Below, one piece after another: positions 6,330-7,088 of a stretch of DNA of 7,088 nt. The notes under the pieces were generated by a model. The model had not been told where the DNA came from. It worked only from the letters and a program-made list of their open reading frames with translations, and made no database searches. How positions within the stretch are numbered: position 1 is the first letter of the stretch; each line of letters opens with the position of its first letter. The position numbers and the translations under genes were made by a program. Source of the stretch: Pseudomonadota bacterium (GTDB lineage: Bacteria > Desulfobacterota > BSN033 > WVXP01 > G020346125); contig JAUWDQ010000136.1 in NCBI GenBank assembly GCA_030608745.1, forward strand, positions 1 to 7,088, written 5' to 3'.

Positions 6330-7088
6330 CTATGAAAATGGTAGGGTCCGGTATGACATCCCATCCAGCTTTGTCCCGTTTATGAGGATGAGGCTCCCCT
6401 TGGGCTGTTTCTCATCGACCTCGATTTGAATGTCCCTCAGGCCAAATCTCCTTTTCAGTTGATCCAGGTTTCGGTTTCTTTGACCGCGGATGTTGGAAAG
6501 ATCGGAGGGCGAGATCCTGGCGCGAAAGATTCGGTATTGCCCGCTTCTCCCAATGAGAAAAGAGGCCATGTCATAAAAGAGGGAGGACTCCACCAAATGG
6601 CCGAAGGCGGGATGGTATGGGCCCGCAACAACACAATCCTGCGTTTCCAGTTCCGGGCTGGATTGTAATCCAAGGCGAATAACGGGAATCTCCGCCCTGT
6701 AGAATTTCAGAAAGGCCCCCTTACAGAGGTCAACAGCCTCTTTCACGGAGAGAGGTGTATACCGACCGGAACGATACCATTTTTCCAAAAGCGTCCCCTT
6801 GAGGACCAACGTGGGATAGATTCTCACGAAATGGGGGTCTAGTCCGATTACTCGATCTACTGTGTGGGCATATCGGTGGGCATCATCCCAGGGAAGGCCG
6901 ACCATGATTTGGATTCCCACCTCAAAACCGCCATCATGGAGCAATTTCGCCGCCTTCAGGACATCATCCGCTGTATGACCCCTCTTTGAGCATCGGAGGA
7001 CCTCTTCCACCATCGATTGGACACCCAGCTCCACGGTTTTAACCCCGTACCCCTTCAGGAGTTCCAGGGTCTGGGGGTCGATGTAATC
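6330..7088 (-). CDS. Elp3-like radical SAM protein, C-terminal part (5' end outside window)
   Basis: The frame is open to the right edge, so only the last 252 residues are visible. It begins DYIDPQTLELLKGYG. Visible blocks are ELGVQSM (about 20-26), RGHT (36-39), IQIMVGLPWD (59-68), FVRIYPTLVLKGTLLEKWY (87-105), VIRLGLQS (136-143) and VAGPYHPAFGHLVES (154-168). The first blocks are the second half of a radical SAM barrel of the Elp3/HemN-like type. The YPT and GLQ blocks match the C-terminal region that follows the barrel in bacterial 'elongator protein 3-like' proteins. The CxxxCxxC motif that binds the iron-sulfur cluster would lie upstream, outside the window, so catalysis cannot be checked. 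A GTG at 7034 is an internal valine (T-V-E-L-G), not a start. No acetyltransferase domain follows, unlike true Elp3, so a tRNA-modifying role should not be assumed. The substrate is unknown. The stop lies 9 nt before rlpA, which suggests co-transcription. Confidence 0.85.
   Translation of the reverse strand, partial: DYIDPQTLELLKGYGVKTVELGVQSMVEEVLRCSKRGHTADDVLKAAKLLHDGGFEVGIQIMVGLPWDDAHRYAHTVDRVIGLDPHFVRIYPTLVLKGTLLEKWYRSGRYTPLSVKEAVDLCKGAFLKFYRAEIPVIRLGLQSSPELETQDCVVAGPYHPAFGHLVESSLFYDMASFLIGRSGQYRIFRARISPSDLSNIRGQRNRNLDQLKRRFGLRDIQIEVDEKQPKGSLILINGTKLDGMSYRTLPFS

Noticed and set aside
6330..7034. Treating the GTG at 7034 as the start of the radical SAM gene.
   Set aside because: The frame stays open to the window edge and the upstream residues continue the barrel (LELLKGYGVKTVELGVQSM). 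The GTG is an internal valine.
1..7088. A defence system, mobile element, CRISPR array, tRNA, riboswitch or other novel system in the window.
   Set aside because: The minus strand is filled by seven recognisable genes with gaps of at most 57 bases, and I found no terminal inverted repeats, arrays or structured RNA.

Overview
The window reads almost entirely on the minus strand as one tightly spaced gene row. In transcription order (from the right edge leftwards) it holds: the C-terminal part of an Elp3-like radical SAM protein, an RlpA-type septal-ring lipoprotein/lytic transglycosylase with a SPOR domain, and a peptide-type (Opp/Dpp family) ABC importer. The importer consists of a substrate-binding protein, two permeases, a first ATPase, and the start of a second ATPase that runs off the left edge. 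No RNA gene, mobile element, CRISPR array, integration site or terminator was recognised.

The organism is a Gram-negative bacterium: RlpA carries a lipobox and a SPOR domain, which fit an outer membrane and a peptidoglycan septum. GC content looks moderate, in the low fifties percent by eye. The long form of the binding protein resembles peptide-binding proteins I associate with Desulfobacterota (former Deltaproteobacteria) and neighbouring phyla. This is a family impression, not a computed placement.

Layout: 7088-6330 radical SAM protein (5' end missing); 6320-5646 rlpA; 5625-3502 substrate-binding protein (oppA-like); 3498-2542 oppB; 2545-1373 oppC; 1315-320 oppD; 284 (or 323)-1 oppF start. 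Gaps are 9, 20 and 3 nt, then a 4-nt overlap, 57 nt, and either 35 nt or a 2-nt overlap. The row therefore looks like one transcription unit, or at least oppABCDF plus rlpA does. No stretch longer than 57 bases lies outside a gene.

How the genes work together: the binding protein would capture a peptide or peptide-like solute in the periplasm and deliver it to the OppB/OppC channel, with OppD/OppF hydrolysing ATP. RlpA cuts or remodels glycan strands at the division site, so its closeness to a peptide importer could mean a cell-wall peptide uptake role, but that is inference. The main oddities are two long in-frame insertions relative to the usual family architecture: about 145 residues in the binding protein and about 68 mostly hydrophobic residues in OppC. 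The binding protein also has a membrane-anchor-like N-terminus without a lipobox. Overall this is an ordinary transporter locus with unusual protein variants. I see no convincing evidence of a wholly new system.
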